Below the pieces are notes generated by a model. That model did no database searches and was not told the origin of the DNA. It saw nothing but the letters and a program-made list of their open reading frames with translations. Shown piece by piece: positions 18,728 through 27,928 of a stretch of DNA of 64,000 nt (within the stretch, counting starts at the first letter, position 1; each line of letters starts with the position of its first letter). Source of the stretch: Hyphomicrobiales bacterium (GTDB lineage Bacteria; Pseudomonadota; Alphaproteobacteria; Rhizobiales; Rhizobiaceae); the NCBI GenBank assembly GCA_900465685.1, contig UEGR01000011.1, forward strand, positions 310,001 through 374,000, given 5' to 3'. The position numbers and the translations under genes were made by a program.

Positions 18728-19458
18728 CCGGTGTGATTTTCAAGGATGCGTGCGGCCCGCAGAACATCCGCCTTTATGCCATCGGCGATGTGCATGGCCG
18801 CTTCGATCTCTTGCAGGACATGCATGGATTGATCCGCGCCGATCTCGATCATCGCCCTGTCCATGACTGGCGCATCATCCATCTCGGCGATTACATCGAT
18901 CGGGGGCCGCAATCGAAGGAAGTGCTCGACTTTCTCATTGATGCCACCGCGCATGATCCGCGCATCCTGTCGCTGCTTGGCAATCACGACGAAGGCTTTC
19001 TCAATTACCTCGCCACCGGCGACACGGCAGGCATCTTCGCCTTGCATGGCGGCGTGGAAACCGGGCTCTCCTATGGCGTGGAACTGGATTTTTCCGATAC
19101 GGATAAAGCCCGGCGCAGCCACGAAGCGCTGGTGAAAGCCGTGCCGCAGACGCATGTCGATTTCATACGCTCAATGCCGCGCTGGCTCTCGTTCGGGGAC
19201 TTCTTTTTCTGCCACGCAGGCGTCGATCCGGCCCTGCCACTCGAAGAGCAGGACCCTGACGATCTTATCTGGATACGGACGCTGTTTTTGAAATGGACCG
19301 ATCCCCTCGCAAAGGTGATCATCCATGGGCACACACCGCAAGGTGCAGTCGATGTTCAACCCAACCGGGTCAATCTCGACACCTATGCCTGGAAGAGCGG
19401 TCTGCTCTCGGCAATCGCAATCGACGGTGTGGAAAAGCGCTTCATCGAAGCGCATTAA
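18724..19458 (+). CDS. PPP-type metallophosphoesterase
   Basis: A 244-residue calcineurin-like phosphatase. The dimetal signature is complete: GDVHGRFDLL near residue 22, GDYIDRGPQ near 57, GNHDEGFLNY near 86, HAGVDP near 164 and HGHTPQG near 200. Bacterial members act as Ser/Thr protein phosphatases or as diadenosine tetraphosphate hydrolases; GNHD in place of GNHE and the 244-residue length do not settle which. Its start overlaps the FadR-type regulator stop by 4 bp, implying coupled translation. Confidence 0.88.
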   Translation: MTGVIFKDACGPQNIRLYAIGDVHGRFDLLQDMHGLIRADLDHRPVHDWRIIHLGDYIDRGPQSKEVLDFLIDATAHDPRILSLLGNHDEGFLNYLATGDTAGIFALHGGVETGLSYGVELDFSDTDKARRSHEALVKAVPQTHVDFIRSMPRWLSFGDFFFCHAGVDPALPLEEQDPDDLIWIRTLFLKWTDPLAKVIIHGHTPQGAVDVQPNRVNLDTYAWKSGLLSAIAIDGVEKRFIEAH

Positions 19459-19464
19459 CCGAAA

Positions 19465-19602
19465 TTAGTGAGCGCTGGAAATTCCGTAACCGTCGCTCGA
19501 AACCATGGTGTTACCGGCATCAACGGTGAAGATGCCGACTGCCATGAACACGATCGCGGAGACCATCAGGACGGTAAGAAGGGCGGCATGCTTGGCGGTC
19601 AT
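19465..19602 (-). CDS. Small membrane protein, 45 aa
   Basis: An ORF too short for usual gene finders: MTAKHAALLTVLMVSAIV at the N-terminus continuing as FMAVGIFTVDAG, ending GYGISSAH. One hydrophobic segment covers about residues 6-26, followed by a short polar, probably periplasmic, tail. A gagagag stretch about 8 bases before the ATG could serve as RBS. It lies tail to tail with the phosphoesterase gene, 6 bp away. No family recognised; a single-pass regulatory or envelope peptide is a guess. Confidence 0.6.
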   Translation of the reverse strand: MTAKHAALLTVLMVSAIVFMAVGIFTVDAGNTMVSSDGYGISSAH

Positions 19603-19926
19603 ATTCGGAAACTCTCTCGACGGTTGCCGGATGAAATTCGATAAAACGAGCCGCCGTTACGAGCATGGCGTGAAGCCCTGCCCGACCGATCATTGCCCGG
19701 GAGACGGCGTTCAGTTACACCCGATAAAAGTTACCCGCAACTGAACGGAAGCGTCGTTCACCGCGCTTTTTTCACAAAACCACGCATTGCTGACAGGATG
19801 TGGCAAAGCAGCAACGCGAAGCTTATCCTTAAGGTTAATGTTGGGTTTACAAGCTTGTAGCTGAAGGGGGAGAAGTCTTCCTCTCCGGATGAGCGACCGG
19901 GAATCGCAAGAGCGGCCTTGCCCGTT
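19603..19926. other. Intergenic gap, nothing recognised
   Basis: 324 bp between the 45-aa membrane protein start and the 3' end of the amidotransferase gene. I see no convincing ORF, terminator or repeat; it would hold the promoter of the small gene. Confidence 0.5.
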
Positions 19927-20625
19927 CTAGATTCGGCCGATCCAGGCTTTTGCCAGTGCAGCGCCTGCCTTGTCGGAAGAACGACCGACGCTCTCGGCCA
20001 GTTGCGGGAAGGCCTTGTCCCAGCCCGGCGCAATGTCTTCGATTTCGTCGGCGAGTTGGGCATTCCACTGTTTGACCAGCCTGGTATCGGCCTCGAAATG
20101 GAACTGGGTGCCATAGACCGCCCGTCCGATCCGGTAGGCCTGATTCTGCGTCATGTCGCTCGACGCCATATGCACCGCCCCCTCGGGAAGGGTGAATGTA
20201 TCGCGGTGCCAGTGGAAGATCGGAAATGCATTGCCCGCCGTCGACAGAACCGGATCGCGCTGCCCTTCATCGGTCAGGCGCACTTCCTGCCAGCCGAACT
20301 CCATCGGACGGTCGAGAATATTCTCGCCGCCATAGGCGCGCGCCACAAGCTGGCTGCCAAGGCAAATGCCAAGTACGGCCTTGTCCTTGTCGCCAAAGCC
20401 GCGAATGAGATCGAGCAGATGTGGGAAATAGGCAAATTCGGCGTCGGCCAGCGCATTCTGCTCGCCGCCCAGAACGATCAGCGCATTATGTTCGCTGGCA
20501 TCGGCGGGCAGCGCATCGCCATTATAGGGGTGGCGCAAATCAATCGAATGACCGGCTTCCGTGAGGACAGGTTCAATCTGCCCCAGCCCCGCACCATCAT
20601 AATTCTGGACGACCAATACGCGCAT
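19927..20625 (-). CDS. Class I glutamine amidotransferase-like protein
   Basis: A stand-alone GATase1 domain of about 232 residues, similar to GMP-synthase-like amidotransferases. The nucleophile elbow LGICLGSQLVARAYGG carries the catalytic Cys, and QFHFEAD supplies the His-x-Glu pair. The family also includes gamma-glutamyl hydrolases of PuuD type and uncharacterised stress enzymes; the substrate is unknown. The start MRVLVVQ (20625) is preferred to the ATG at 20652. It stands alone, with a dispersed repeat upstream. Confidence 0.85.
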   Translation of the reverse strand: MRVLVVQNYDGAGLGQIEPVLTEAGHSIDLRHPYNGDALPADASEHNALIVLGGEQNALADAEFAYFPHLLDLIRGFGDKDKAVLGICLGSQLVARAYGGENILDRPMEFGWQEVRLTDEGQRDPVLSTAGNAFPIFHWHRDTFTLPEGAVHMASSDMTQNQAYRIGRAVYGTQFHFEADTRLVKQWNAQLADEIEDIAPGWDKAFPQLAESVGRSSDKAGAALAKAWIGRI

Positions 20626-20655
20626 AGACCACCCCATAAATCTCGTTTCCATTGG

Positions 20656-20760
20656 CTAGAGCGGTTTCAGTGAATATTATATTGTTGTAACCGCTCTAAC
20701 TTTTTGTTTTTACGCACATCTTATCCGAAAACCGCTTCGCACTTTTCGGGATGTGCTCTA
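20656..20760 (+). repeat. Dispersed intergenic palindromic element, copy A (full)
   Basis: A full copy: hairpin 1 (gagcggtt ... aaccgctc), a T-rich linker (tttttacgcacatc), then hairpin 2 built on gcacatc ... gatgtgct with the conserved core aaaccgcttcgcactttt. Other copies lie at 32.9, 36.8, 38.5 and 42.7 kb, with fragments at 8.8, 27.0 and 41.5 kb. The size and structure resemble Brucella Bru-RS repeats as I remember them. Confidence 0.8.
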
Positions 20761-20765
20761 GCACG

Positions 20766-20794
20766 AAAAAGGCCCGGACAACAGCCGGGCCTTT
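20766..20794 (-). terminator. Terminator of the MarR-FUSC-DUF1656-HlyD operon
   Basis: The arms aaaggcccgg and ccgggccttt are followed on the minus strand by ttttt, just past the HlyD-family stop. Confidence 0.85.
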
Positions 20795-20810
20795 GATTGA
20801 TGGATGCCGA

Positions 20811-21677
20811 TTATTCGACGACCGACACGCTGACCGTTCGGCCCGCCACGAGGTGCACGCCGTCCGGCACATCCTCCAGTTTCACCCGGACCGGCACGCG
20901 CTGCGCAAGGCGCACCCAGTTGAAAGTCGGCGTGACATTAGCAAGCAGGCTGGTGGTCGCGGTACGCTCACGATCCTCGATACCGCCAGCAATGCCTTCC
21001 ACCTTGCCCTTGAGCTGCACCTTGCTGCCCATGACATCGACCAGAACCGGATCGCCGATCTTGATGCGCTCGAGCTTGTTTTCCTCGAAATAGCCCGAGA
21101 CATAATAGGAATCCGTGTCCACCAGCGCCGTCACGGCAGAACCTGCGGTGACATAGTCGCCCGGCTGGAGCGAGAAGTTGGTGATGACGCCGTTGACCGT
21201 CGCCTTGACCGAAGACCGTTCCATATTGAGCGCGGCCAGATCACGGTCCAAACCGGCCTGACGGTAAGCCGCCTCGGCCTGCATGGCTGTGGTTTCGACC
21301 TGTTCCAGCTTCTGGCGGGTCACAGTCGTGTCGTTGAGCTGGCGATAACGGACGAGATCGCGATCGGCCATGTCGAGCGCGGCCTTGCTGCTGTCCACCT
21401 TGGCTTCAGCAGTCTGCAGCGCCAGCTTGTAACGCGCCTGATCGATGCGGAAAATCACATCGCCCTTTTTGACATTCTCATTGTCGCGAACGAGAACCTC
21501 GCTCACCAGACCCGAAACGTCAGGCGCAACGCGCACCACATCGGCAAGGATTTTGCCGTCGCGTGTCCACGGCGCATTCATGTAATAGTCCCAGAGATGC
21601 CAGCCAAGCAGCCCCGCCATTGTGACCATGACGAGGGTGAGAAAAACCCGGCCAGTATGTGCGAAGAGCTTTTTCAT
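20811..21677 (-). CDS. HlyD-family membrane fusion protein (AaeA-like)
   Basis: The periplasmic adaptor of an efflux pump, 288 residues from the ATG at 21677. It has an N-terminal membrane anchor (residues 10-30), a biotinyl-lipoyl half motif (VAPDVSGLVSEVLVRDNENVKKGDVIF) and a coiled-coil hairpin (residues 85-150). The second lipoyl half (VKATVNGVITNFSLQPGDYV) and beta-barrel follow. It shares one base with the DUF1656 stop codon (TGATG). The set resembles AaeXAB and fusaric-acid resistance pumps for aromatic acids. Confidence 0.92.
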   Translation of the reverse strand: MKKLFAHTGRVFLTLVMVTMAGLLGWHLWDYYMNAPWTRDGKILADVVRVAPDVSGLVSEVLVRDNENVKKGDVIFRIDQARYKLALQTAEAKVDSSKAALDMADRDLVRYRQLNDTTVTRQKLEQVETTAMQAEAAYRQAGLDRDLAALNMERSSVKATVNGVITNFSLQPGDYVTAGSAVTALVDTDSYYVSGYFEENKLERIKIGDPVLVDVMGSKVQLKGKVEGIAGGIEDRERTATTSLLANVTPTFNWVRLAQRVPVRVKLEDVPDGVHLVAGRTVSVSVVE

Positions 21678-21883
21678 CAGTCTATTCCGTTCAAGATAAT
21701 GGCGGCAGCGCCAAGAATGCAGAAATACATGGCGGCATCGAACAAGGGCCGGTGCCACACAAAACGGTAGAAACGCACGCGCGCCAGCAGGCGCTGCATG
21801 ATCGTATTGAGGACATAGGCGCCAAGCGCCAGCACGCCCAGGGTGGGGATATAGATCCCGTATATATCGAGTTCAGGTCTCAT
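21677..21883 (-). CDS. DUF1656 family small membrane protein (AaeX-like)
   Basis: A 68-residue protein with two hydrophobic helices (about 10-30 and 48-65) and the family-typical start ELDIYGIYIPTLGVLALGAYVL. DUF1656 proteins accompany FUSC and HlyD proteins in aromatic-acid efflux operons; the role of the small subunit is not known. It overlaps the HlyD start by one base and lies 50 bp after the FUSC gene. Confidence 0.92.
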   Translation of the reverse strand: MRPELDIYGIYIPTLGVLALGAYVLNTIMQRLLARVRFYRFVWHRPLFDAAMYFCILGAAAIILNGID

Positions 21884-21933
21884 GATCGTTCACATTCAGG
21901 TCTTCACGGGGCTGTTCTTCCGGCGGCTGTTTG

Positions 21934-24042
21934 TCAGGCAGCTTGCGGCAGCTCCAATTGCGGGCGCGGCGGCAAAGCAAAAGGCGGCGCCTTGGGAAAC
22001 AGGTTGAAACGCAGCGCCACCAGTGCAAGCCGCGGACGGCGGGCAACAGCGGGCGAACCGTTTTCGATGATCGCCGCTATCGCCTTGTCGATGGAGGCAA
22101 GCAGTTGTTCATCGGTATTCTTGCGCGACTGACCGTCCGGTCCATGCTTGGACAGGGCCCGATAATGCGCGCCAACACCGTCCAGCACCGCATCCACCGC
22201 ATCGCGGCAAGGCTCGGCCAGTTTGGCGCGATATTGCTGCAGGTCGATGGTGTTCATCCCGTTGCGCAGATCGCGCAGCAGATCGACCTTGGCAACATCC
22301 GCCGACGGGATCAGCGCCAGACGCGGCGTCATCATGCCGATGCGGTCAATCATGCGTAGCAACAGGCGGTTCATATGCTGCCGACGATGACGGCTCGGAC
22401 CGCGTTCAGTTGCCGCAACGATATCGCGCCAGCCAGCCTTGACCAGACGCCGCACGCTCCATTCAGCACCGACCGAGCGCACGATAGATGTGATCACCGC
22501 AGCCATAACAATACCGACAACCGTCGCCAGATTGGCATTGGCAAAGGTCACGAAATCCGACGTGGCGTGGCTTTGCAGCATGAGCATGTTCGGCAGGTTC
22601 ACACAGAGCACCATGCCCAGCAGAAACTGCGATGGAATTGCCAGAAGCACACCGGCAGGCACCAGAAACAGACCCAGCACCAGCGCCAGCGGGAAGAAAC
22701 CATCCACCAGCGGCAGCAGCGCAAATTCGAAAACGAAAGCCGCTACAATCACGATCAGCAGCAGCCAGTTGAACTTGCGCATCACCGGCACGGGATCGTC
22801 CATCGTCGCGAAGATACAGCAGAAAATACCTGCCATCATCGCGGCTGCACTGCCCTGCGCCCAGCCTGTCGCAATCCAGAAAGCCGTTGCCACACCGGTT
22901 GCGAGAAAGGCCGAGAAGCCCGACAGAAACGCCATGCCATAATCGCGGTGCGCCGGACGCCCCTTCAGATGGGCATCGTAACGACGCCAGCGCAGCGCAT
23001 GACCGCGCTTCGCACCGGACACGATATCCTGACGCAGCGTGATGCAATCACTCCAGATCTGGACCAGATCGCGTACACGCGCTGCCACATTGAACGGCAA
23101 AAGCTCGCCCCAGCTTGAGGCATCCTTACCGTGACGCTCGATCTCGTCGATCAGCTTCAACAAAACCGCGCGGCGCTCTTCGCTGAGGTTTTCGCCGCTT
23201 TCGAGCCAGTCACAGGCTTCGTCAAGAAGCTTCTGAACTGCGGGGTGCCACGGCTTTTCGCCCTCACCCGGCTTCAGCACGATGACATCATGCAGGCTGG
23301 AAATGATCGGCAGTACGGCAACCATGCGCTGTTGCAGCACATGCAGCATGGTTCCGACGCCGCGGATCGACGATGTGTCATAGGCCACATGGGTCGTCAG
23401 GTTGCGCAGTTCCAGCGCATCGGCGGCCAGACGCTGGCGGTCGCGAAGGAATTGCGGGCTGGCGCCCTCGCCACGCATGGTGGCGACGGCCAGCCGTGAA
23501 CCCTCACGCAGCCAATTGTCGATACGACCGACCAGAACCGGCCCGCTGTGGCGCGGAAAGACGAGGCGGTTGACCACTGCCGCACAGATAATGCCAATGG
23601 CAATTTCCTCGACGCGGCCAAGCGCATAATCAAAAGTGGTTTCAGGAACAGAAACCACGGCAAAACTTGCAATCGCCACGGTGTAACCAGCGAGCATGAA
23701 CAGATAGCTGCGCGGCGTGCCGTCGAGCAGGCTGATCGCCAGACAGACGCCCATCCACAGGCCAATGGCGACGGTTAGAATCTCCGGCGAATTGATCAGA
23801 TGCGGCACGAAAAGGATCGTGACCGCACCGCCAATAATGGTGCCGACCAGACGATAGAGACCCTTGGATGTGGTGGCCCCCGAAAGCGGATGCGCGACAA
23901 TGTAAACGGCGGCAATCGACCAATATGGGTTCGGCAGATTGGCCATCAGTGCAATCCACAAGGCAAGCATACCGGCGGCGAACGTCTTCAAGGAAAAGAC
24001 GACATCCCAGAATTTCGGTGTTGTTTCGGCGAGCTTGGTCAT
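21934..24042 (-). CDS. FUSC-family efflux transporter (AaeB-like)
   Basis: A 702-residue inner-membrane pump component with two hydrophobic bundles of about six helices (residues 15-165 and 350-500), separated by and ending in large cytoplasmic domains. This is the AaeB/fusaric-acid resistance architecture. Typical blocks are LANLPNPYWSIAAVYIVAHPLSG and the second-half repeat with FPLALVLGLFLVPAGVLLAIPS. It likely exports aromatic or hydrophobic acids together with the downstream DUF1656 and HlyD proteins. No outer-membrane factor gene is nearby, so a shared TolC-type channel would be needed. Confidence 0.92.
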   Translation of the reverse strand: MTKLAETTPKFWDVVFSLKTFAAGMLALWIALMANLPNPYWSIAAVYIVAHPLSGATTSKGLYRLVGTIIGGAVTILFVPHLINSPEILTVAIGLWMGVCLAISLLDGTPRSYLFMLAGYTVAIASFAVVSVPETTFDYALGRVEEIAIGIICAAVVNRLVFPRHSGPVLVGRIDNWLREGSRLAVATMRGEGASPQFLRDRQRLAADALELRNLTTHVAYDTSSIRGVGTMLHVLQQRMVAVLPIISSLHDVIVLKPGEGEKPWHPAVQKLLDEACDWLESGENLSEERRAVLLKLIDEIERHGKDASSWGELLPFNVAARVRDLVQIWSDCITLRQDIVSGAKRGHALRWRRYDAHLKGRPAHRDYGMAFLSGFSAFLATGVATAFWIATGWAQGSAAAMMAGIFCCIFATMDDPVPVMRKFNWLLLIVIVAAFVFEFALLPLVDGFFPLALVLGLFLVPAGVLLAIPSQFLLGMVLCVNLPNMLMLQSHATSDFVTFANANLATVVGIVMAAVITSIVRSVGAEWSVRRLVKAGWRDIVAATERGPSRHRRQHMNRLLLRMIDRIGMMTPRLALIPSADVAKVDLLRDLRNGMNTIDLQQYRAKLAEPCRDAVDAVLDGVGAHYRALSKHGPDGQSRKNTDEQLLASIDKAIAAIIENGSPAVARRPRLALVALRFNLFPKAPPFALPPRPQLELPQAA

Positions 24043-24064
24043 GGTTTTCGAAGGCAGCGTTGGT

Positions 24065-24496
24065 TTAAAGGTTGAGGAACTTCTCGTTCAGCTTGCGCAA
24101 TACTTCCATGGCGACATCGACCTGTTCGGCGTCGAAATCGCTTAAGAACTGCGTCCGAAGACGTGCCGCAGACTTTTCCACCTTGGTGGCGACGGCGCGG
24201 CCGTCTTCTGTCAACTGGATGAGTTTGACGCGACGATCGGCATCGTCGGCGACGCGCAGGATCAGGCCATCCTTCTCCAGCTCATCGACGACACGAACGA
24301 TCGTAGCCCCCTCGATGCCGACCCGTTCGGCCAGCACCCCCTGGGGGATCAGATCGCCATGCCGCAAGAGGGTCATCAGCGGAACGGCTTTCGCATCGGA
24401 AAGACCATGTTCCGCCATTGCCGCATCAAAGGCTTTCCGCCATCCTCTGGCGGTGCTTGCAAGAAGCGGCGCGAATTCGACCCAGGCTTGTTTCAT
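24065..24496 (-). CDS. MarR family transcriptional regulator
   Basis: A 143-residue winged-helix repressor. The start MKQAWVEF (24496) gives the usual MarR size; the longer frame to 24793 has no family match. The DNA-binding wing is visible (GATIVRVVDELEKDGLILRVADDADRRVKLIQLTEDG), with dimerisation helices at both ends. It is the first gene of the efflux operon, 22 bp before the FUSC gene, and probably represses it until an aromatic ligand binds. Confidence 0.93.
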   Translation of the reverse strand: MKQAWVEFAPLLASTARGWRKAFDAAMAEHGLSDAKAVPLMTLLRHGDLIPQGVLAERVGIEGATIVRVVDELEKDGLILRVADDADRRVKLIQLTEDGRAVATKVEKSAARLRTQFLSDFDAEQVDVAMEVLRKLNEKFLNL

Positions 24497-24691
24497 CACT
24501 TCAATTCCATTCAAATAGATAGCTTCATACCTATATGGATACAATCTAATTAGATTCAACCACCAGACATTTCCCATCAATTGTTTGTGTAAGCTTTTCT
24601 TCAAGTGAGAGCGGTTTTCAATGCGGAGGCTGGCAGAACGGTCACACAAAGCGCTTGACCGGCGGGCTTTCCCTCTGCCATCGATGCGAAC

Positions 24692-25450
24692 ATGCGCGCC
24701 AATTACAGAATGCAACGACTTTATATCGAGGATGACCTCGCCCCGGAGACGGCGGTCGAGGCTGCGCCGCAGGCTGCCCACTATCTCATTCACGTGTTAC
24801 GCCTGAAAGAAGGCGATGAAGTTCTCGCTTTCAACGGGCGCGATGGTGAATGGAAGGCCCGGCTGAAGCCGGAAGGCAAGAAGCGCGTTCTACTCGTACC
24901 CGTTGAGGAGACGCGCCCGCAGCCAGCGCCAAGCGATCTCGTCTATTGTTTCGCGCCGCTGAAACAGGGCCGCCTCGATTATATGGTGCAAAAGGCCGTT
25001 GAGATGGGCGCAGGCGTTTTGCAGCCGGTCGTCACTCAGCACACGCAGGTGCCGAAGCTCAGCACCGATAAAATAAAGGCCAATGCCATCGAGGCTGCCG
25101 AGCAATGCGGTGTGCTCAGCCTACCGGAATGCTGCGACGCAGTGCGCTTCGACCGCTTTATCGACCAGTGGGACCCGTCACGCCGTCTGATCTTTTGCGA
25201 TGAAGGCCACGAATCGGACGATCCGTTGAGCATTCTGCAAGGCTTGAAGCCCCAATCGAAGCCTTGGCCGATTGGGCTTCTGATCGGCCCGGAAGGCGGA
25301 TTTTCGGAAGAAGAGCGGCAATTGCTGCACCGTCTGCCCTTCGTGACCGCCATTCCGCTCGGCCCTCGCATTTTGAGGGCGGATACGGCAGCGGTTGCGG
25401 CCATGGCTCTGGTACAGGCCATTCTCGGCGACTGGAGAAATGCGGCATGA
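24692..25450 (+). CDS. rsmE: 16S rRNA m3U1498 methyltransferase
   Basis: A SPOUT-fold methyltransferase that modifies U1498 of 16S rRNA. The 252-residue protein has an N-terminal PUA-like domain (residues 1-75). The catalytic domain carries the AdoMet knot motifs [13 protein letters not shown] near residue 195 and [11 protein letters not shown] near 228. An internal ATG at 24710 (MQRLYIED) is an alternative start matching many relatives. It lies 98 bp upstream of gshA on the same strand; this pairing is common in Rhizobiales. Confidence 0.94.
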   Translation: MRANYRMQRLYIEDDLAPETAVEAAPQAAHYLIHVLRLKEGDEVLAFNGRDGEWKARLKPEGKKRVLLVPVEETRPQPAPSDLVYCFAPLKQGRLDYMVQKAVEMGAGVLQPVVTQHTQVPKLSTDKIKANAIEAAEQCGVLSLPECCDAVRFDRFIDQWDPSRRLIFCDEGHESDDPLSILQGLKPQSKPWPIGLLIGPEGGFSEEERQLLHRLPFVTAIPLGPRILRADTAAVAAMALVQAILGDWRNAA

Positions 25451-25548
25451 TGTTCTCTAAATCGATCGTTCAATGAAATTGACTTGCGTGATTTGACAAA
25501 TTTGTCCAATCACGCTGACAAGCTGAAATACCACCAGGGATAGACTGT

Positions 25549-26922
25549 ATGGCGCGCGATACGACTGACGAAACGGCACTGACGGGCGTTGAAGAACTTG
25601 CGATCTATCTTGCCGGGGGAAACAAACCCAAGGATGCCTGGCGCATCGGCACCGAGCACGAGAAATTTCCCTTCTATACAGCGGACAACAGCCCTGTTCC
25701 CTATGCAGGCCCGCGCGGCATCAAAGCCATTCTGGAAGGCATGCAGGCCATGCTCGGCTGGGAGCCGATCATGGATGAAGGCAACATCATCGGATTGGTG
25801 GAGCCGACCGGACAGGGCGCAATTTCGCTGGAGCCGGGCGGGCAGTTCGAGCTTTCCGGCGCGCCGCTTACGACCATTCACCAGACCTGCCGCGAGATGA
25901 ACGCCCATTTGAGCCAGGTGCGTGAAATCGCCGAACCTCTGGGCATTCGTTTTCTCGGTGTCGGCGGCAGCCCGAAATGGACGCTGGCCGAAACCCCGGT
26001 CATGCCGAAGTCGCGCTACAAGATCATGACCAACTACATGCCGAAGGTCGGCCATGAAGGTCTGGACATGATGTACCGAACCTCGACCATTCAGGTGAAT
26101 CTCGATTTCAGCTCGGAACGCGACATGCGCCGCAAGATGCAGGTTTCGATGAAACTGCAATCGGTCGCCACGGCGCTGTTTTCCAGCTCACCCTTCACCG
26201 AAGGCAAGCCAAACGGTCTACTGTCGTGGCGGTCGAGCATCTGGCGCGATACCGACAACCAGCGCGCCGGTGTGCTGCCTTTCGTCTTCTCGGAAAATTT
26301 CGGCTTTGCGGACTATGTCAACTGGGCGCTCGACATTCCGATGTATTTCATCCTGCGCGATGGCCGTTATCACGACTGCACCCATGTCACTTTCCGCCAG
26401 TTCATGAACGGCGCATTGAAGGGCGAAGTCAGCGATCCCGTGCCGAATATGGGTGACTGGACCAACCATCTTTCGACGCTATTCCCGGAAGTTCGCCTCA
26501 AGCGCTTCCTTGAAATGCGCGGTGCAGACGGTGGCCCGTGGCGGCGCATCTGCGCCTTGCCAGCCTATTGGGTCGGCCTGCTCTATGACGAAGAAGCGCT
26601 GACGGCAGCCGAAATGCTGACCAAGGACTGGACTTATGAAGAAGTTCTGGCGCTGCGCAATGACGTGCCGACCAAGGCGCTCACGGCAACATTCCGCGGC
26701 AAGCCGCTGGAAGGCATCGCCCGCGAAACGCTGAAAATCTCGCGTCTCGGCCTGAAGAACCGTAACAAGCTGAACCCGGAAGGCTTTGACGAAACCCACT
26801 TCCTCGCGCCACTGGAAGAAATCGTCGCCGCTGGCATCACCGATGCCGAGCGCATGCTGAAAGCCTATAACAGCATCTGGGCCGGTTCCGTCGAGCCGAT
26901 CTTCCTGGAATATGCCTATTGA
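25549..26922 (+). CDS. gshA: Glutamate--cysteine ligase, plant/alphaproteobacterial type
   Basis: Catalyses the ATP-dependent first step of glutathione synthesis in the cytoplasm. At 457 residues it matches the GCS2 subfamily shared by alphaproteobacteria and plants: WRIGTEHEKFPF near residue 31, SLEPGGQFELSGAP near 92, and the MTNYMPKVGHEGLDMMYRTSTIQVNLDF block. The conserved region VLPFVFSENFGFADYV is also intact. An EgtA-type ligase is a more distant possibility. A terminator follows. Confidence 0.94.
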   Translation: MARDTTDETALTGVEELAIYLAGGNKPKDAWRIGTEHEKFPFYTADNSPVPYAGPRGIKAILEGMQAMLGWEPIMDEGNIIGLVEPTGQGAISLEPGGQFELSGAPLTTIHQTCREMNAHLSQVREIAEPLGIRFLGVGGSPKWTLAETPVMPKSRYKIMTNYMPKVGHEGLDMMYRTSTIQVNLDFSSERDMRRKMQVSMKLQSVATALFSSSPFTEGKPNGLLSWRSSIWRDTDNQRAGVLPFVFSENFGFADYVNWALDIPMYFILRDGRYHDCTHVTFRQFMNGALKGEVSDPVPNMGDWTNHLSTLFPEVRLKRFLEMRGADGGPWRRICALPAYWVGLLYDEEALTAAEMLTKDWTYEEVLALRNDVPTKALTATFRGKPLEGIARETLKISRLGLKNRNKLNPEGFDETHFLAPLEEIVAAGITDAERMLKAYNSIWAGSVEPIFLEYAY

Positions 26923-26949
26923 GCTTTGAGCCGGTAGAAACACCCAAAC

Positions 26950-26976
26950 AAAAAGGGCGCGTTTTTCGCGCCCTTT
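26950..26976. terminator. Terminator between gshA and the lipoprotein L,D-transpeptidase
   Basis: Arms aaagggcgcg and cgcgcccttt with a short T-rich loop. A runs and T-rich sequence on both sides allow use in both directions. A fragment of the dispersed palindrome (tttttcgggatgtgctc) follows at 26982-26999. Confidence 0.8.
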
Positions 26977-27001
26977 CCATTTTTCGGGATGTGCTCCGAG
27001 G

Positions 27002-27751
27002 TCAGCTGGTGACCTGCTGACCCTTGGTCGGATCGGGGATCACAACAATCGTGCTGCCATCGCGCACATTGTTATAAAGGTCGATCACATCCTGATTGAG
27101 CATACGGATACAGCCGGAGGAAACGGCCTTCCCGATACTCCATGCTTCCGGAGATCCGTGAATACGATATAGCGTATCGCGACCATCCTTATGGATATAC
27201 ATGGCGCGCGCGCCAAGCGGGTTCTTCAGGCCGGGCGGCATGCCGCCATTGGCGATGCTGTAAGGCTGGAGTGCTGGCTGACGCGCGACCATCTCATCCG
27301 GCGGTGTCCAACGCGGCCATTGGCGCTTGTAGGCGACCACGGCCCGGCCCGCCCAGGCAAAGCCATCACGGCCGACGCCGATGCCATAGCGCATCGCCCG
27401 CCCATTGCCGAGCACGTGATAGAGATACTTGTTCGGCGTATCGACGATGATGGTGCCCTTCACCTCGGATGTCGGATAATCGACTTCCTGCCGCCAGAAT
27501 TTCTGATCGACCTTGCTGATATCGACGGCCGGGAGCGGAAACTGCTCTTCGGGCATGGCCTGATACATGAGTGGTACCGGCTGCGATGGGGCTACCGGCT
27601 TCTTGACCGGCTGGGCCGGTTGCGGCGGCTGGGCGGTTGAAACACAGCCTGACAACGCGACGGCACTGGCGCCGATCAGAAAGCTGCGGCGACTGAAAAC
27701 CGCCGTCTTCAAGCCGGAAAATGCGGCGTCCTGGGAATTTTTACGCGACAT
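27002..27751 (-). CDS. L,D-transpeptidase (YkuD), predicted TAT lipoprotein
   Basis: The second L,D-transpeptidase of the window, 249 residues from the ATG at 27751. The N-terminus has a twin-arginine-like motif (SRRSFLIGAS) and ends in a lipobox (ALSGC), so a lipid-anchored, TAT-exported enzyme is likely. A Pro/Gln-rich linker (PPQPAQPVKKPVAPSQP) precedes the YkuD domain. The catalytic motif HGSPEAWSIGKAVSSGCIRM is intact. Domain sequence is close to the 9.1 kb copy but the anchoring differs, which suggests separate positions in the envelope. Confidence 0.92.
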   Translation of the reverse strand: MSRKNSQDAAFSGLKTAVFSRRSFLIGASAVALSGCVSTAQPPQPAQPVKKPVAPSQPVPLMYQAMPEEQFPLPAVDISKVDQKFWRQEVDYPTSEVKGTIIVDTPNKYLYHVLGNGRAMRYGIGVGRDGFAWAGRAVVAYKRQWPRWTPPDEMVARQPALQPYSIANGGMPPGLKNPLGARAMYIHKDGRDTLYRIHGSPEAWSIGKAVSSGCIRMLNQDVIDLYNNVRDGSTIVVIPDPTKGQQVTS

Positions 27752-27928
27752 CCTTGAACTCTTTGTTGGACACGCATCGCAGCAATGAACGCGGTTCGTT
27801 CGTGCCGGAATTGTGCCGATCATTTCGGATGTGCGAGAAAGAAAAGGCCAAGCTTAAGCCAGCCTTAAGAGAAAAGCCCCTGTGAGCGGACACCTCTCAA
27901 TTCGGCATTCAAGACATTGCGAGTGTTG

